NCBI GenBank assembly: GCA_029975055.1
Contig: JARKPU010000013.1
Span: 248,001 to 312,000, forward strand
Direction of reading: 5' to 3'
DNA: 64,000 nt
From: Anaerolinea sp.
GTDB taxonomy: Bacteria > Chloroflexota > Anaerolineae > Anaerolineales > Anaerolineaceae
The position numbers and the translations under genes were made by a program. Shown here in pieces: positions 29,548 to 37,262 of this stretch. Below the pieces are notes generated by a model. The model worked only from the letters and a program-made list of their open reading frames with translations, made no database searches and was not told the origin of the DNA. Position 1 is the stretch's first letter; every line of letters starts with the position of its first letter.

Positions 29548-30072
29548 TTACCCTTCCAGCGCTTTTTGAGCTGCTGCCAGTACGGCATCATAATTGGGTT
29601 CATCGCCCATTGCGGGCATGTAATCGCGATATGTGACGATGCCCCGACGGTCGATAACGAAGACTGCCCGGCGGAGGATGCGTTGATCCTTCATCAGGCA
29701 GCCGTACTTCACACCAAATTCCACCTCGCGGTGATCGGAGACGACCATCACCTGGTCGATTCCGGCGGCGCCGCACCAGCGTTTTTGGGTGTAAGGAAGG
29801 TCGGCGCTGATCACCACCACGGCGATATCCTTGCTCAAGCCGGCGGCTTCCTGGTTGAAGCGCCGGGTTTCGCGGTCGCACACCGAGGTTTCCAGTGAAG
29901 GCAATGCCGCGATGATCCGTACCTTCCCTTGGGTGGAGGCGAGGACGGGAATCCATTCCCATTCCAGTGTGTGAGCGTGGAATTCAGGCGCAGCCTGGCC
30001 GATTTCGATGTCGGGTCCAACGATGGGGGCGTCCTGTCCACGGAATTTGTAAATTCCGGTTCTTTCCGACAT
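29548..30072 (-). CDS. tpx: thiol peroxidase, atypical 2-Cys (Tpx type)
   Basis: A 174-residue thioredoxin-dependent peroxidase. The active-site motif PSLETSVCDRETRRF gives peroxidatic Cys65, and KRWCGAAGI gives resolving Cys100; both match the Tpx pattern. GDEPNYDAVLAAAQKAL closes the fold. ATG 30072 is set by a strong AGGAGG about 6 nt upstream; a longer frame would run into the tRNA gene. The mature 3' end of tRNA-Arg lies only 23 nt upstream on the same strand, with no terminator between, so the two are probably cotranscribed. Confidence 0.93.
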   Translation of the reverse strand: MSERTGIYKFRGQDAPIVGPDIEIGQAAPEFHAHTLEWEWIPVLASTQGKVRIIAALPSLETSVCDRETRRFNQEAAGLSKDIAVVVISADLPYTQKRWCGAAGIDQVMVVSDHREVEFGVKYGCLMKDQRILRRAVFVIDRRGIVTYRDYMPAMGDEPNYDAVLAAAQKALEG

Positions 30073-30095
30073 ACAACCTCCTTTTACAAATAAGG

Positions 30096-30168
30096 CGCCC
30101 CAGGAGAGATTCGAACTCTCAACCAACTGCTTAGAAGGCAGGTGCTCTGTCCATTGAGCTACAGGGGC
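30096..30168 (-). tRNA. tRNA-Arg (anticodon TCT)
   Basis: A 73-nt cloverleaf on the minus strand: acceptor GCCCCTG/CTGGGGC with discriminator G, D arm GCTC...GAGC, anticodon loop CTTCTAA with TCT reading AGA, and T arm GAGAG-TTCGAAT-CTCTC. CCA is not encoded. Two non-canonical pairs are seen: U6-U67 in the acceptor stem and C27-U43 at the end of the anticodon stem. It heads the tpx-hsp20-lon run. Confidence 0.93.
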
Positions 30169-30192
30169 ATTGGCTGGCGCGGCTTAAGAAAC

Positions 30193-30201
30193 ATTTTACC
30201 A
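30193..30201 (-). promoter_or_regulatory. extended -10 promoter for the tRNA-Arg/stress operon
   Basis: On the minus strand TGG precedes TAAAAT (30198-30193), an extended -10 about 25 nt before the tRNA 5' end. A clear -35 is not seen. It is the only promoter-like element between the tRNA and the divergent ABC genes on this strand. Confidence 0.4.
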
Positions 30202-30333
30202 TAGATCAAAACCGGCTTTATGTTAGAATGATCCTTCAGTACTGCCACCACTCGATTGACGCACGTGCAGAAGGCCGGTTCTTATCCGGTTCGGCTTGCT
30301 TCTCCGCAGTTGCAACTTAGAGGAAATCTCCGA

Positions 30334-32097
30334 ATGACCGCAGCCAATTCCAGCGCAGAATTTACCCTCCCGCTTCCTTATCATGCCGACCGGCGCAGCC
30401 CCATCCGATGGGTGCTTTCGCATTCCTTGAATAAGTGGCCGTTGTGGCTGCTCATTCTGGTTGGAGCGGTGGGCAATGCCGGCTTCCTGGCCATCGTCCA
30501 GACGATCATCGGGCAGGCGTTCAACGCCGTCATGGCCCAGCCGCCTGCTCTGCAGCTGCTTTTGCGCTACGCGCTGATCATCGCCGCCTGCTCGGTTGGC
30601 CGCGGGCTGCTCCAATTTGGGCGCAACTTTGGGGCCGAGCTTCTGGCGCAAAAGGTGGAACGCGACGTGCGCAACGAGCTGTACGTGAGCCTGCTTGGGA
30701 AGAGCATGACGTTTCACAGCCTGCAGCCCGTGGGTGATACGATGGCTCGCGCAACCAATGATGTGCGCGAGGTCAACTTTATGTTCAGCCCGGGGTTCAA
30801 CCTGGTCATCGGCTCTTTGAACTTCTTGATCATGCCGTTGATTGTCGCTCCGCGTTACCACCCAAGCCTGGTGATCACCCCGATTCTCTTTATCATCGCG
30901 TATATCTTTGCGCTGCGTGAATATCTTTCGACCCTGGGGCCGATCACCGACCGCGTGCGAGGTTCTTTTGGGCAGCTCAACACCCGCCTGGCCGAAGCAC
31001 TGGAGGGCATCGAGACCGTCAAAGGTTCGGCGCAGGAGCAGGCCGAGGTGGATCTCTTCGAAGCCAATGTGCGCCGCTACCGCGATGCTGCAGTGCGCCA
31101 GGGCGACGTGGAAGCGCGCTTCTTGCCGCTGCTGCTGCTGAGCACGGCCCTGGCCGGTGGGCTGTTCCATGCGCTGCTGCTCTACAGCCAGGGCCTTCTC
31201 ACTGTGGGTGATGTGGTCGGTTATTTTGGCATTCTGTTGATGCTCGACTTCCCGACCTTTACCTCGTTGTGGGCTTATTCGCAGATATCATTGGGATTGG
31301 CCGGCGCGCGGCGCATCCTGGAGTTGATCAACCGCGAAACCGACCTCGATCAAAACATCGCCGGCTACCAGGGGCCGATGACCGGTGCGGTGGAATTCCG
31401 CGACGTGTGTTTCGCATACAACGATGACGACTGCATGCTCCAGAACGTGTCCTTTTCGGTCAAGCCCGGGCAGACGGTGGCGATCGTTGGGCAGACGGGA
31501 TCGGGGAAGACCTCGCTGGCGCGGCTGATCAACCGCACTTATGATGCCAGCTCGGGGCAGGTGCTGGTGGATGGAATCGATGTGCGCGATTGGAACCTGG
31601 AAGCGCTGAGGCGGAACATTTCGATCATCGAGCAGGATATTTTCCTCTTTTCTCGCAGTTTGGCCGAGAACATCGCCTTTGGCAAGCCGGATGCAAGCAT
31701 GGATGAAGTCTTGCAGGCGGCGAGGGCGGCCCAGGCAGATGAATTCGCTCGATCTTTCGAAGAAGGCTATCAGACAGTGATCGGCGAACGCGGCGTGACG
31801 CTTTCGGGCGGGCAGCGCCAGCGCGTGGCCCTGGCGCGGGCGTTCCTCACCGATCCGCGCATCCTAATTCTGGATGATTCGACCAGCGCGATCGACAGCG
31901 CAACCGAAGATAAAATCCAGCGGGCAATCTTCACTGCCGCCCGTGGTCGGACGACCTTCATCATCACCCACCGCCTCTCGCAGATCCGCTGGGCCGACCT
32001 CATCCTGGTTTTGAGGAAGGGCCGGTTGATTGCGATGGGCACGCACGAAGACCTTTTACGCACCTCCGAAGCCTACCGGCGCATTTTTAGCGAGTAA
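30334..32097 (+). CDS. ABC exporter half-transporter with degenerate catalytic site
   Basis: A 587-residue fused permease-ATPase of the ABC multidrug/lipid exporter type, with six helices (about 25-310) and a C-terminal nucleotide-binding domain. Walker A is GQTGSGKTS near 385, the signature is canonical LSGGQRQR, and the H-loop is ITHRLS. Walker B ends LDDST, so the catalytic glutamate is Asp (near 512). ATG 30334 is set by AGAGGAAA upstream. The next gene starts 4 nt later and encodes the complementary half, so this is half of a heterodimeric exporter. Substrate unknown. Confidence 0.92.
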   Translation: MTAANSSAEFTLPLPYHADRRSPIRWVLSHSLNKWPLWLLILVGAVGNAGFLAIVQTIIGQAFNAVMAQPPALQLLLRYALIIAACSVGRGLLQFGRNFGAELLAQKVERDVRNELYVSLLGKSMTFHSLQPVGDTMARATNDVREVNFMFSPGFNLVIGSLNFLIMPLIVAPRYHPSLVITPILFIIAYIFALREYLSTLGPITDRVRGSFGQLNTRLAEALEGIETVKGSAQEQAEVDLFEANVRRYRDAAVRQGDVEARFLPLLLLSTALAGGLFHALLLYSQGLLTVGDVVGYFGILLMLDFPTFTSLWAYSQISLGLAGARRILELINRETDLDQNIAGYQGPMTGAVEFRDVCFAYNDDDCMLQNVSFSVKPGQTVAIVGQTGSGKTSLARLINRTYDASSGQVLVDGIDVRDWNLEALRRNISIIEQDIFLFSRSLAENIAFGKPDASMDEVLQAARAAQADEFARSFEEGYQTVIGERGVTLSGGQRQRVALARAFLTDPRILILDDSTSAIDSATEDKIQRAIFTAARGRTTFIITHRLSQIRWADLILVLRKGRLIAMGTHEDLLRTSEAYRRIFSE

Positions 32098-32100
32098 AGT

Positions 32101-33915
32101 ATGGGATTCTTTGGCAGCCTCAACGTGGAAAAATATGATCGCCAGTACACCGACCGGGTGTTGGTGAGGCGGATTGCCGGGTATTTCAAGCCGCAGCGAG
32201 TTCGATTGTTGTTGATTGCCGGGCTGGTGCTGGCGATGGCCGGGCTTGGGGCCGTCCAGCCGGTGGTGGTATCTCGCGGCGTGGATTGGGTAGAAAACAG
32301 CGGTGCAAGAAGTGGAATTTATCTGATCTGTGCGGTCGTCCTGGCCGTGGGGTTCTTCTCCTGGCTGGCCAACTATGGCCGCCGGCGCCTGACGGTGCGG
32401 GCCATCGCCGACACTACCGTCAAGCTGGCAACCGATGCGTTTCGGTCGGCTTCGGCGCATGACCTTTCGTTCTATGACCAGTTCCCTTCCGGCAAGGTGC
32501 TCTCACGCATCACCAATGATACGCGCGATTTCGGCCAGCTCGTCACGCTCATCACCGACCTGGTCTCGCAGGTGGCCGAAGCGCTTATCCTGGCGGTCGT
32601 CCTGGTGGGCATCGAGTGGAAGCTTTCGTTAGCGGTGTTCACCATCATTCCTATCGTGTTCGGCATGGCAATTGGCTACCGTACGCTCGCACGGCGGGTG
32701 ACACGCCGCGGGATGCAGGCGATGGCTGAAGTCAACTCGACGATCAAAGAAACCGTCAGCGGCATTGCCGTGGCAAAGAATTACCGCCAGGAGAGGAGCA
32801 TTTACGCGATCTTCGAACGCGCCAACCTGCTTTCGTATCAAGTCAATGTGCAGAGGGGGTTGGTGCTGTCGATTGTTTTCCCGACTCTGAACACGATCGG
32901 CGGGCTTGCGACGGCTTTGCTGGTATACGCGGGCGGTTTGAGCGCTGCGCAAGGATTGGTGACTGCCGGGGCCTGGTATCTGTTCATCCTCAGCCTGGAC
33001 CGCTTTCTGTTCCCGGTGATGAACCTGGCTTCCTTTTGGACGCAGATTCAATCGGGGCTTTCGGCCTCCGAGCGTGTCTTCGCGCTCATCGATGCCGAAC
33101 CGGCGGTTGTGCAGAGCGACTCACGGCCGGTTCCGCCTCTGCGCGGTGAAATTGAGTTCGAGCATGTGGATTTCCATTACAAAGAAACGGAGCCGGTGCT
33201 GGATGACTTCAGCCTGCACATTCCACCCGGCGAGACGCTCGCCGTGGTGGGGCACACCGGGGCCGGGAAATCCTCGCTGGCGCGCTTGATCGCGCGGTTC
33301 TATGAATTCCAACGCGGACGTTTGCTGGTAGATGGGATGGATATTCGCACATTCGATCTGCATTCTTACCGCCGGCAGCTTGGCATCGTATCTCAGGTGC
33401 CCTTCCTCTTCTCAGGGACGGTTTTGGAAAATATCCGTTATGCCTGCCCGGATGCCACGCAAGCAGAGATCGAGCGAATCGCCTATTCGATCGGCGAAGG
33501 GGATTGGGTGGATACGCTGCCCGACGGCTTGCTCACCCAGGTGGGCGAGCGGGGCGGGCGGCTCTCGATGGGGCAAAGGCAGCTCGTTTCGCTGATGCGG
33601 GTGCTGGTGCAGAAGCCGGCCATCTTCATCCTGGATGAAGCTACCGCCAGCATTGACCCTTTCACCGAGTGGCAGATCCAGCAGGCGTTGAATATGATCC
33701 TCTCGAAGTCCACCAGCATACTCATCGCCCACCGCCTGTCCACCGTCAAATCGGCAGACCGGATCATCGTCCTGGAGCATGGGAAAATCCTCGAGGAAGG
33801 CATCCACGCATCACTGCTGGAACGCGGTGGGCACTACGCGAACTTATATAACACTTACTTCAGGCATCAAAGCCTCGCGTATGTCGAATCCGCGCGGCAA
33901 ATCGCAGACGAATGA
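32101..33915 (+). CDS. ABC exporter half-transporter with canonical catalytic site
   Basis: A 604-residue permease-ATPase, partner of the gene directly upstream. Walker A GHTGAGKSS near 383 and Walker B FILDEATAS with the catalytic Glu near 512; the signature motif is altered to LSMGQRQ. H-loop IAHRLST. Together with the partner this gives one full site (partner signature LSGGQ plus this Walker B) and one degenerate site, the known pattern of heterodimeric exporters such as BmrCD and TM287/288. Helices in residues 20-310. Substrate not predictable. Confidence 0.93.
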   Translation: MGFFGSLNVEKYDRQYTDRVLVRRIAGYFKPQRVRLLLIAGLVLAMAGLGAVQPVVVSRGVDWVENSGARSGIYLICAVVLAVGFFSWLANYGRRRLTVRAIADTTVKLATDAFRSASAHDLSFYDQFPSGKVLSRITNDTRDFGQLVTLITDLVSQVAEALILAVVLVGIEWKLSLAVFTIIPIVFGMAIGYRTLARRVTRRGMQAMAEVNSTIKETVSGIAVAKNYRQERSIYAIFERANLLSYQVNVQRGLVLSIVFPTLNTIGGLATALLVYAGGLSAAQGLVTAGAWYLFILSLDRFLFPVMNLASFWTQIQSGLSASERVFALIDAEPAVVQSDSRPVPPLRGEIEFEHVDFHYKETEPVLDDFSLHIPPGETLAVVGHTGAGKSSLARLIARFYEFQRGRLLVDGMDIRTFDLHSYRRQLGIVSQVPFLFSGTVLENIRYACPDATQAEIERIAYSIGEGDWVDTLPDGLLTQVGERGGRLSMGQRQLVSLMRVLVQKPAIFILDEATASIDPFTEWQIQQALNMILSKSTSILIAHRLSTVKSADRIIVLEHGKILEEGIHASLLERGGHYANLYNTYFRHQSLAYVESARQIADE

Positions 33916-33937
33916 TGAGCCTGTGGGCGGATTCGGC

Positions 33938-33943
33938 TATAAT
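33938..33943 (+). promoter_or_regulatory. -10 box of the cytidylate-kinase-like gene, leaderless type
   Basis: Perfect TATAAT ending 6 nt before ATG 33950. The -35 is poor (ATGAGC at 33915-33920, 17-nt spacer). It lies just after the end of the ABC gene. Confidence 0.5.
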
Positions 33944-33949
33944 AAATCC

Positions 33950-34528
33950 ATGGGCGGCATCACGATTTCGCGCCAGATGGGCAGCCTGGGCAGCCAGGTG
34001 GCCGAAGCGGCTGCCGGACGGTTGGGTTACCGGCTGGTCTTCCGTGACCTGATCAACCAATCGGCTCGCAGAGCGGGCGTGCCGGAGGTGGCCCTGGCGA
34101 CAATCGACGAGTTGGGCATCCTGGGCATTAAACCTTCTCGCGCCGACCTGCAGGCGTATCACCGCGCGGTGAAACAGGTCATGCTCGAACTGGCACAGGA
34201 AGGGAATGTTGTTATCGTGGGGCGCGCCGGACAGGTGATTCTCCAGGATGCGCCGGGGTTTCTGCACGTGCGCATCGTGGCGCCGAAAGAATTGCGCGTC
34301 TTGCGCACGATGGAAGATAAGAACCTGAGCCGCGAAGCGGCGATGGCCATGGTGGAGAAGAGCGACAAGGCGCGCGCCCTGTATGTGCAGCGCAATTACC
34401 ACGCCGATCTGGAAGATCCGTCATTATACGACCTGGTGATCAACACAGGGCGGTTCAATGTTCAAGAAGCGGCCGAACTGGTCTGCGCGGCATTGAAGCG
34501 CTTATTGGAAACCGAACAAACCCCTTGA
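33950..34528 (+). CDS. cytidylate kinase-like protein
   Basis: A 192-residue protein of the cytidylate-kinase-like family (AAK_33/Cytidylate_kin2). It opens with ITISRQMGSLGSQVAEAAAG, where the Gly-Ser-Gly loop replaces the usual P-loop, and keeps VVIVGRAGQVIL, RIVAPKELRVLR and a LVINTGRFN-type end. True nucleotide kinase activity is not assured for this family. ATG 33950 is chosen because a TATAAT box precedes it by 6 nt; the longer frame begins inside the ABC gene. It leads a small operon with the next two genes, coupled by stop-start overlaps. Confidence 0.82.
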   Translation: MGGITISRQMGSLGSQVAEAAAGRLGYRLVFRDLINQSARRAGVPEVALATIDELGILGIKPSRADLQAYHRAVKQVMLELAQEGNVVIVGRAGQVILQDAPGFLHVRIVAPKELRVLRTMEDKNLSREAAMAMVEKSDKARALYVQRNYHADLEDPSLYDLVINTGRFNVQEAAELVCAALKRLLETEQTP

Positions 34529-34908
34529 GCGACGCACCCCGGACCCCGCCACATTTTGCTCACCCGGTTGAAGAAGTTTTCGCCAAGATCCTCGATTTTT
34601 ATGGGATCCAGTGGACTTACGAACCGAGGACATTCCCGCTGGAATGGGACGAAGCCGGGAATGTGACGGTGGCCTTTTCGCCGGATTTTTACCTGCCGGA
34701 GCAGAATCTTTATGTCGAGTTGACCGTGCTGCGGCCAAAATTGACTGCGAAGAAGAACCGTAAGCTTCGCCTCATGCGAGAGCTTTACCCCGAGGTGAAC
34801 ATCAAGCTGTTCAAACGCCGCGAACTTCGCAATATGATGATCCGCTTCGGCATGCTGGAAGAAGCCGACCGCATCCTCGGGACGGATGCGCAGGAGTGGG
34901 GAGAATGA
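34525..34908 (+). CDS. small protein with PD-(D/E)XK nuclease-like pattern
   Basis: A 127-residue protein with no firm family. The middle (about 40-75) reads PDFYLPEQNLYVELT, which resembles the Asp...Glu strands of DUF559/Vsr-like PD-(D/E)XK nucleases (PDFYLPE then IEVDG or EVKG). Here the residue two after Glu is Thr, and Lys-rich RPKLTAKKNRKLRL follows, so the catalytic triad may be altered. The C-terminal part is helical and charged. Start is probably TTG 34525, overlapping the upstream stop by 4 bp; no ATG lies near the front. It overlaps the Hpt gene by 4 bp. Nuclease activity is uncertain. Confidence 0.6.
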   Translation: MSDAPRTPPHFAHPVEEVFAKILDFYGIQWTYEPRTFPLEWDEAGNVTVAFSPDFYLPEQNLYVELTVLRPKLTAKKNRKLRLMRELYPEVNIKLFKRRELRNMMIRFGMLEEADRILGTDAQEWGE

Positions 34909-35495
34909 AAAAACCGGTCCCTGATGAATTTGCCGAACTGAGCCAGGCGCTCCAGGAAGTGTACATCACGAGCAGCGAACTTCAGGAAAGAGTCGCTCAG
35001 ATCGGCCGGGCGATTTCGGCCGATTACGCCGATAAGGCCCCCATTTTGATCGGGGCTTTGAAGGGCGTGATGTGCTTCATGGCCGATCTCGTCAGGGCGA
35101 TTACCATCCCGGTGGAAGTGGATTTTATTGCCGTTTCGAGTTATTCTACCGAGGAGCGCGACCGTGGCGTGGTGCGGGTGATCAAAGACCTCGATTTGCC
35201 GATTACCGACCGGCACGTGATATTTGTCGAAGACGTGATCGACACCGGCCTGACGTTGAACTACCTGCTGCGCAGCCTGCGCGCCCGCAGCCCAGCCAGC
35301 CTGGAAGTCTGCGCGCTGCTCAACAAGCCGACACGCCGTTTGATGGACATCCCGATTCGATATAAGGGTTTCGACCTGCCGGATTATTTTGTGGTCGGGT
35401 ATGGGTTGGATTATGCGGAGCGTTACCGGAACCTGCCGTTCATCGGCATTCTAAAGCCGGGGGTTTTATTTTCTCGCAGCCAGGCCGGAAATTAA
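34905..35495 (+). CDS. hpt: hypoxanthine phosphoribosyltransferase
   Basis: A 196-residue type I phosphoribosyltransferase that salvages hypoxanthine or guanine with PRPP. Landmarks: ILIGALKGVMCFMADL (PPi-loop region), the flexible-loop start VDFIAVSSYS, and the PRPP motif VIFVEDVIDTGLTLNYLL near 110-127; YVVGYGLDYAERYRNLPFIG-type end matches Hpt, where Phe/Tyr and Asp bind the purine. ATG 34905 follows a GGGGAG ribosome-binding site and overlaps the previous gene by 4 bp. Last gene of its operon. Confidence 0.95.
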   Translation: MKKPVPDEFAELSQALQEVYITSSELQERVAQIGRAISADYADKAPILIGALKGVMCFMADLVRAITIPVEVDFIAVSSYSTEERDRGVVRVIKDLDLPITDRHVIFVEDVIDTGLTLNYLLRSLRARSPASLEVCALLNKPTRRLMDIPIRYKGFDLPDYFVVGYGLDYAERYRNLPFIGILKPGVLFSRSQAGN

Positions 35496-35499
35496 AAGA

Positions 35500-35731
35500 T
35501 TGGGGCCCCAAGTAACCCGTCCAGCGATCTCATTCCTTTAGAGTTCCTAGTCCCTTTTTTAGTTTTGTTATACTCGCGGTGTCGTTTTTTGCTACGGCCC
35601 GCACACAAAACCTAATCGGTTTATGACTTAGGACTCGATGAGCGCTTACCGAATTCCTCGGGGCTCCCTTACTCCGAAGGATTTTTGTCCTTCGGCAATT
35701 TTATCGTAGCAAAGGGCTCATTAAAAGTCAA
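35500..35731. ncRNA. structured intergenic region, candidate small RNA (strand unresolved)
   Basis: The 307-bp gap between hpt and the regulator has no credible protein gene but is rich in structure. TTTGCTACG (35588-35596) pairs with CGTAGCAAA (35705-35713), extendable by three G-U pairs on the plus strand. Inside lie hairpins CCTAA/TTAGG (35611-35632), CCGA/TCGG (35649-35661, within GAGC/GCTC) and CCGAAGGA/TCCTTCGG (35674-35695, followed by a U-rich stretch on plus). Plus has an extended -10, TGTTATACT (35566-35574). Minus has TTGACT (35731-35726), 17 nt, TACGAT (35708-35703) with a TG extension, and CCTAA/TTAGG followed by TTTTG as possible end. TTGGGGCCCCAA at 35500-35511 is a further palindrome. 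No known family recognised. Confidence 0.4.
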
Positions 35732-35802
35732 GCGAATCAGATAAATATATGACAAATTTTAAGCTTGGCCTGTTGGCTGCCAATCCGTAGTTTCCGGGCC
35801 GT

Positions 35803-36435
35803 TCACTTCCTGGCCGTGCCGGATAAATGCATCTGGAAGATGCACGTTCCTTCGGTTGAACCAGCCGGGAACATCGTTTGAACCAGTTCTACTTCGGCCC
35901 CAAGCAGCCTTTCGAGCATGAGGCGGTCCATCTGGCACAATACAGGCAGGTCATGCCAGACGGCCGCATAGGGGCAGTTGCCGAAGGTGATCCGCGGCCC
36001 TGAGGAACGCGCCTCCCACGAGCTGCTATACTGCTGCCGGTTCAATAACAGAATGGCGTTAGCCAGCCGTTTCGGCAGGCTGGTGCCTGGTGCCGGCTCC
36101 CCGGCCAGCAATTCGGCCAGGCGGACTTCGATCTTTCCAGGCATCGCGGGTTGGGGTTCCAGCGCCAGCCTGGCGAGGGCGCGGGTGAGTCTATCCAGGT
36201 TATGAAGCCGGTTTTGCTCCGTCAGGCGCACGGTGCGCGGCGGCCTGCCGCGATCGAGTTTCTGATCGAGCGGCGGATTCGCATCCTCTACCAACCCTTC
36301 CCTGGCGAGCCGGCTGAGGTGGTAGCGCACGCCAGAGAGCGTGATGCCCAGTTCTCGGGCCAGCTCTTGCGACGATGCAAAGGGCCGGCGGTGCAGGTAT
36401 TCGAGGATTGCTTTACGCGTTGCGGCATCTGCCAT
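35803..36435 (-). CDS. winged-helix regulator with C-terminal cysteine cluster (SufR-like)
   Basis: A 210-residue DNA-binding regulator. Residues 1-50 form a helix-turn-helix of the ArsR/DeoR kind (SSQELARELGITLSGVRYHLSRL), followed by a basic wing (RGRPPRTVRL). The C-terminal part keeps Cys154 in FGNCPY, Cys167 in LPVLCQMD and Cys198 in GTCIF, a spacing like the Fe-S ligands of SufR-type repressors. Fe-S sensing is therefore inferred. A TATAAT box ends 6 nt before the start. It is divergent from nuoB, and a 22-bp palindrome in between overlaps its own -35, so autoregulation and control of the Fe-S operon are likely. Confidence 0.8.
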   Translation of the reverse strand: MADAATRKAILEYLHRRPFASSQELARELGITLSGVRYHLSRLAREGLVEDANPPLDQKLDRGRPPRTVRLTEQNRLHNLDRLTRALARLALEPQPAMPGKIEVRLAELLAGEPAPGTSLPKRLANAILLLNRQQYSSSWEARSSGPRITFGNCPYAAVWHDLPVLCQMDRLMLERLLGAEVELVQTMFPAGSTEGTCIFQMHLSGTARK

Positions 36436-36461
36436 GCCATCATTATACCCATTTTACGATT

Positions 36462-36483
36462 TACGCAAAGTAAATTTTGCGTA
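36462..36483. promoter_or_regulatory. palindromic operator between the regulator and nuoB
   Basis: TACGCAAA (36462-36469) and TTTGCGTA (36476-36483) form a perfect 8-bp inverted repeat with a 6-bp centre GTAAAT. The left arm overlaps the -35 of the regulator (minus strand, with TATAAT at 36447-36442), and the right arm ends 8 bp before the nuo -35. Likely binding site of the adjacent regulator. Confidence 0.65.
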
Positions 36484-36491
36484 TTGATTGC

Positions 36492-36519
36492 TTGACGGTT
36501 GTCCGGTTCGTGATACAAT
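36492..36519 (+). promoter_or_regulatory. sigma-70-type promoter of the nuo/Fe-S gene run
   Basis: TTGACG (36492-36497), a 16-nt spacer ending in TGA and TACAAT (36514-36519). The expected transcript start near 36526 leaves a leader of about 45 nt containing GGAGG (36555-36559) before the nuoB start. Confidence 0.7.
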
Positions 36520-36572
36520 GGAGACGGGCCTGCTGCATGGCCCCAAAGATGCATGGAGGTACTGAACAGCTC

Positions 36573-37253
36573 ATGACGCCACCAGAGATCAATTCCCCAG
36601 GATATGAAATTCCAGCCGAAATTCGCAACCAGGTGAACATCACCACGCTCGACCGCGTGTATAACTGGAGCCGGAAGAACTCGCTCTGGCCGATGATGTT
36701 TGGCCTGGCCTGCTGCGCCATCGAGATGATCTGCACGGCCGCCAGCCGCTATGACTTCTCGCGCTTTGGCATGGAAGTGATGCGCCCAAGCCCGCGGCAG
36801 GCGGATGTGATGATCGTCTCCGGCACGGTGACGAAGAAAATGGTGCCGCAGATCGTGCGGTTGTACAACCAGATGCCCGAGCCGAAGTATGTGATCGCCA
36901 TGGGCGCGTGTGCATCGGGCGGCGGCCCGTTCAAAGAAGGTTACAACGTCGTCTCAGGGATCGATAAGTTCATCCCGGTGGATGTCTATATCCCAGGCTG
37001 CCCGCCGACGCCGCAGGCGCTGCTCAATGGCCTGATCACCCTGCAGAAAAAGGTCGAAACCGAGTCGATCAAGAGCGCCCGCTGGTATGGCCGGCGGCCA
37101 ATCCAGCCGATTCCCATCCCGGTGCTTGGCCCTGACCTGATGGACCCGCGCAAGTACGGCGAAATCCGCGAACTGGCGCGGCAAAAGGCCGAAGCAGAAG
37201 CTCAGGCGGCCGCCGAGGCAGCGGCGCCTGCCGGCGAACCCGAAGCAGGGTAG
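36573..37253 (+). CDS. nuoB: NADH-quinone oxidoreductase subunit B (NuoB)
   Basis: A 226-residue complex I subunit that carries the terminal Fe-S cluster N2 next to the quinone site. The four N2 ligands are present: the Cys47-Cys48 pair in GLACCAIEM, Cys113 in [10 protein letters not shown] and Cys143 in PGCPPTPQA. The C-terminal tail (about 190-226) is Ala/Glu-rich, longer than usual. ATG 36573 is favoured by GGAGG upstream, though an ATG at 36549 is possible. It is the first gene after the regulated promoter and is followed by nuoCD after 9 nt. nuoA is absent upstream. Confidence 0.95.
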   Translation: MTPPEINSPGYEIPAEIRNQVNITTLDRVYNWSRKNSLWPMMFGLACCAIEMICTAASRYDFSRFGMEVMRPSPRQADVMIVSGTVTKKMVPQIVRLYNQMPEPKYVIAMGACASGGGPFKEGYNVVSGIDKFIPVDVYIPGCPPTPQALLNGLITLQKKVETESIKSARWYGRRPIQPIPIPVLGPDLMDPRKYGEIRELARQKAEAEAQAAAEAAAPAGEPEAG

Positions 37254-37262
37254 GAGGCCACC

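Noticed and set aside
30073..30126. Extended N-terminus of Tpx
   Set aside because: It would run through the tRNA-Arg gene; the AGGAGG before 30072 fixes the start.
33779..33949. Extended N-terminus of the cytidylate-kinase-like protein
   Set aside because: It would start inside the ABC transporter gene and before a perfect TATAAT; the family fold begins at 33950.
35499..35540. A 13-codon minus-strand ORF (starts MRSLDGLLG) behind AAAGG
   Set aside because: Too short to support without conservation; ends over the TTGGGGCCCCAA palindrome and may be chance.
35500..35731. tmRNA, 6S RNA, SRP RNA or RNase P RNA in the hpt-regulator gap
   Set aside because: None of their hallmark sequences is present: no tRNA-like ends or ALAA-type tag, no SRP GNAR loop, no RNase P core strings. 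Reported only as an unclassified candidate.
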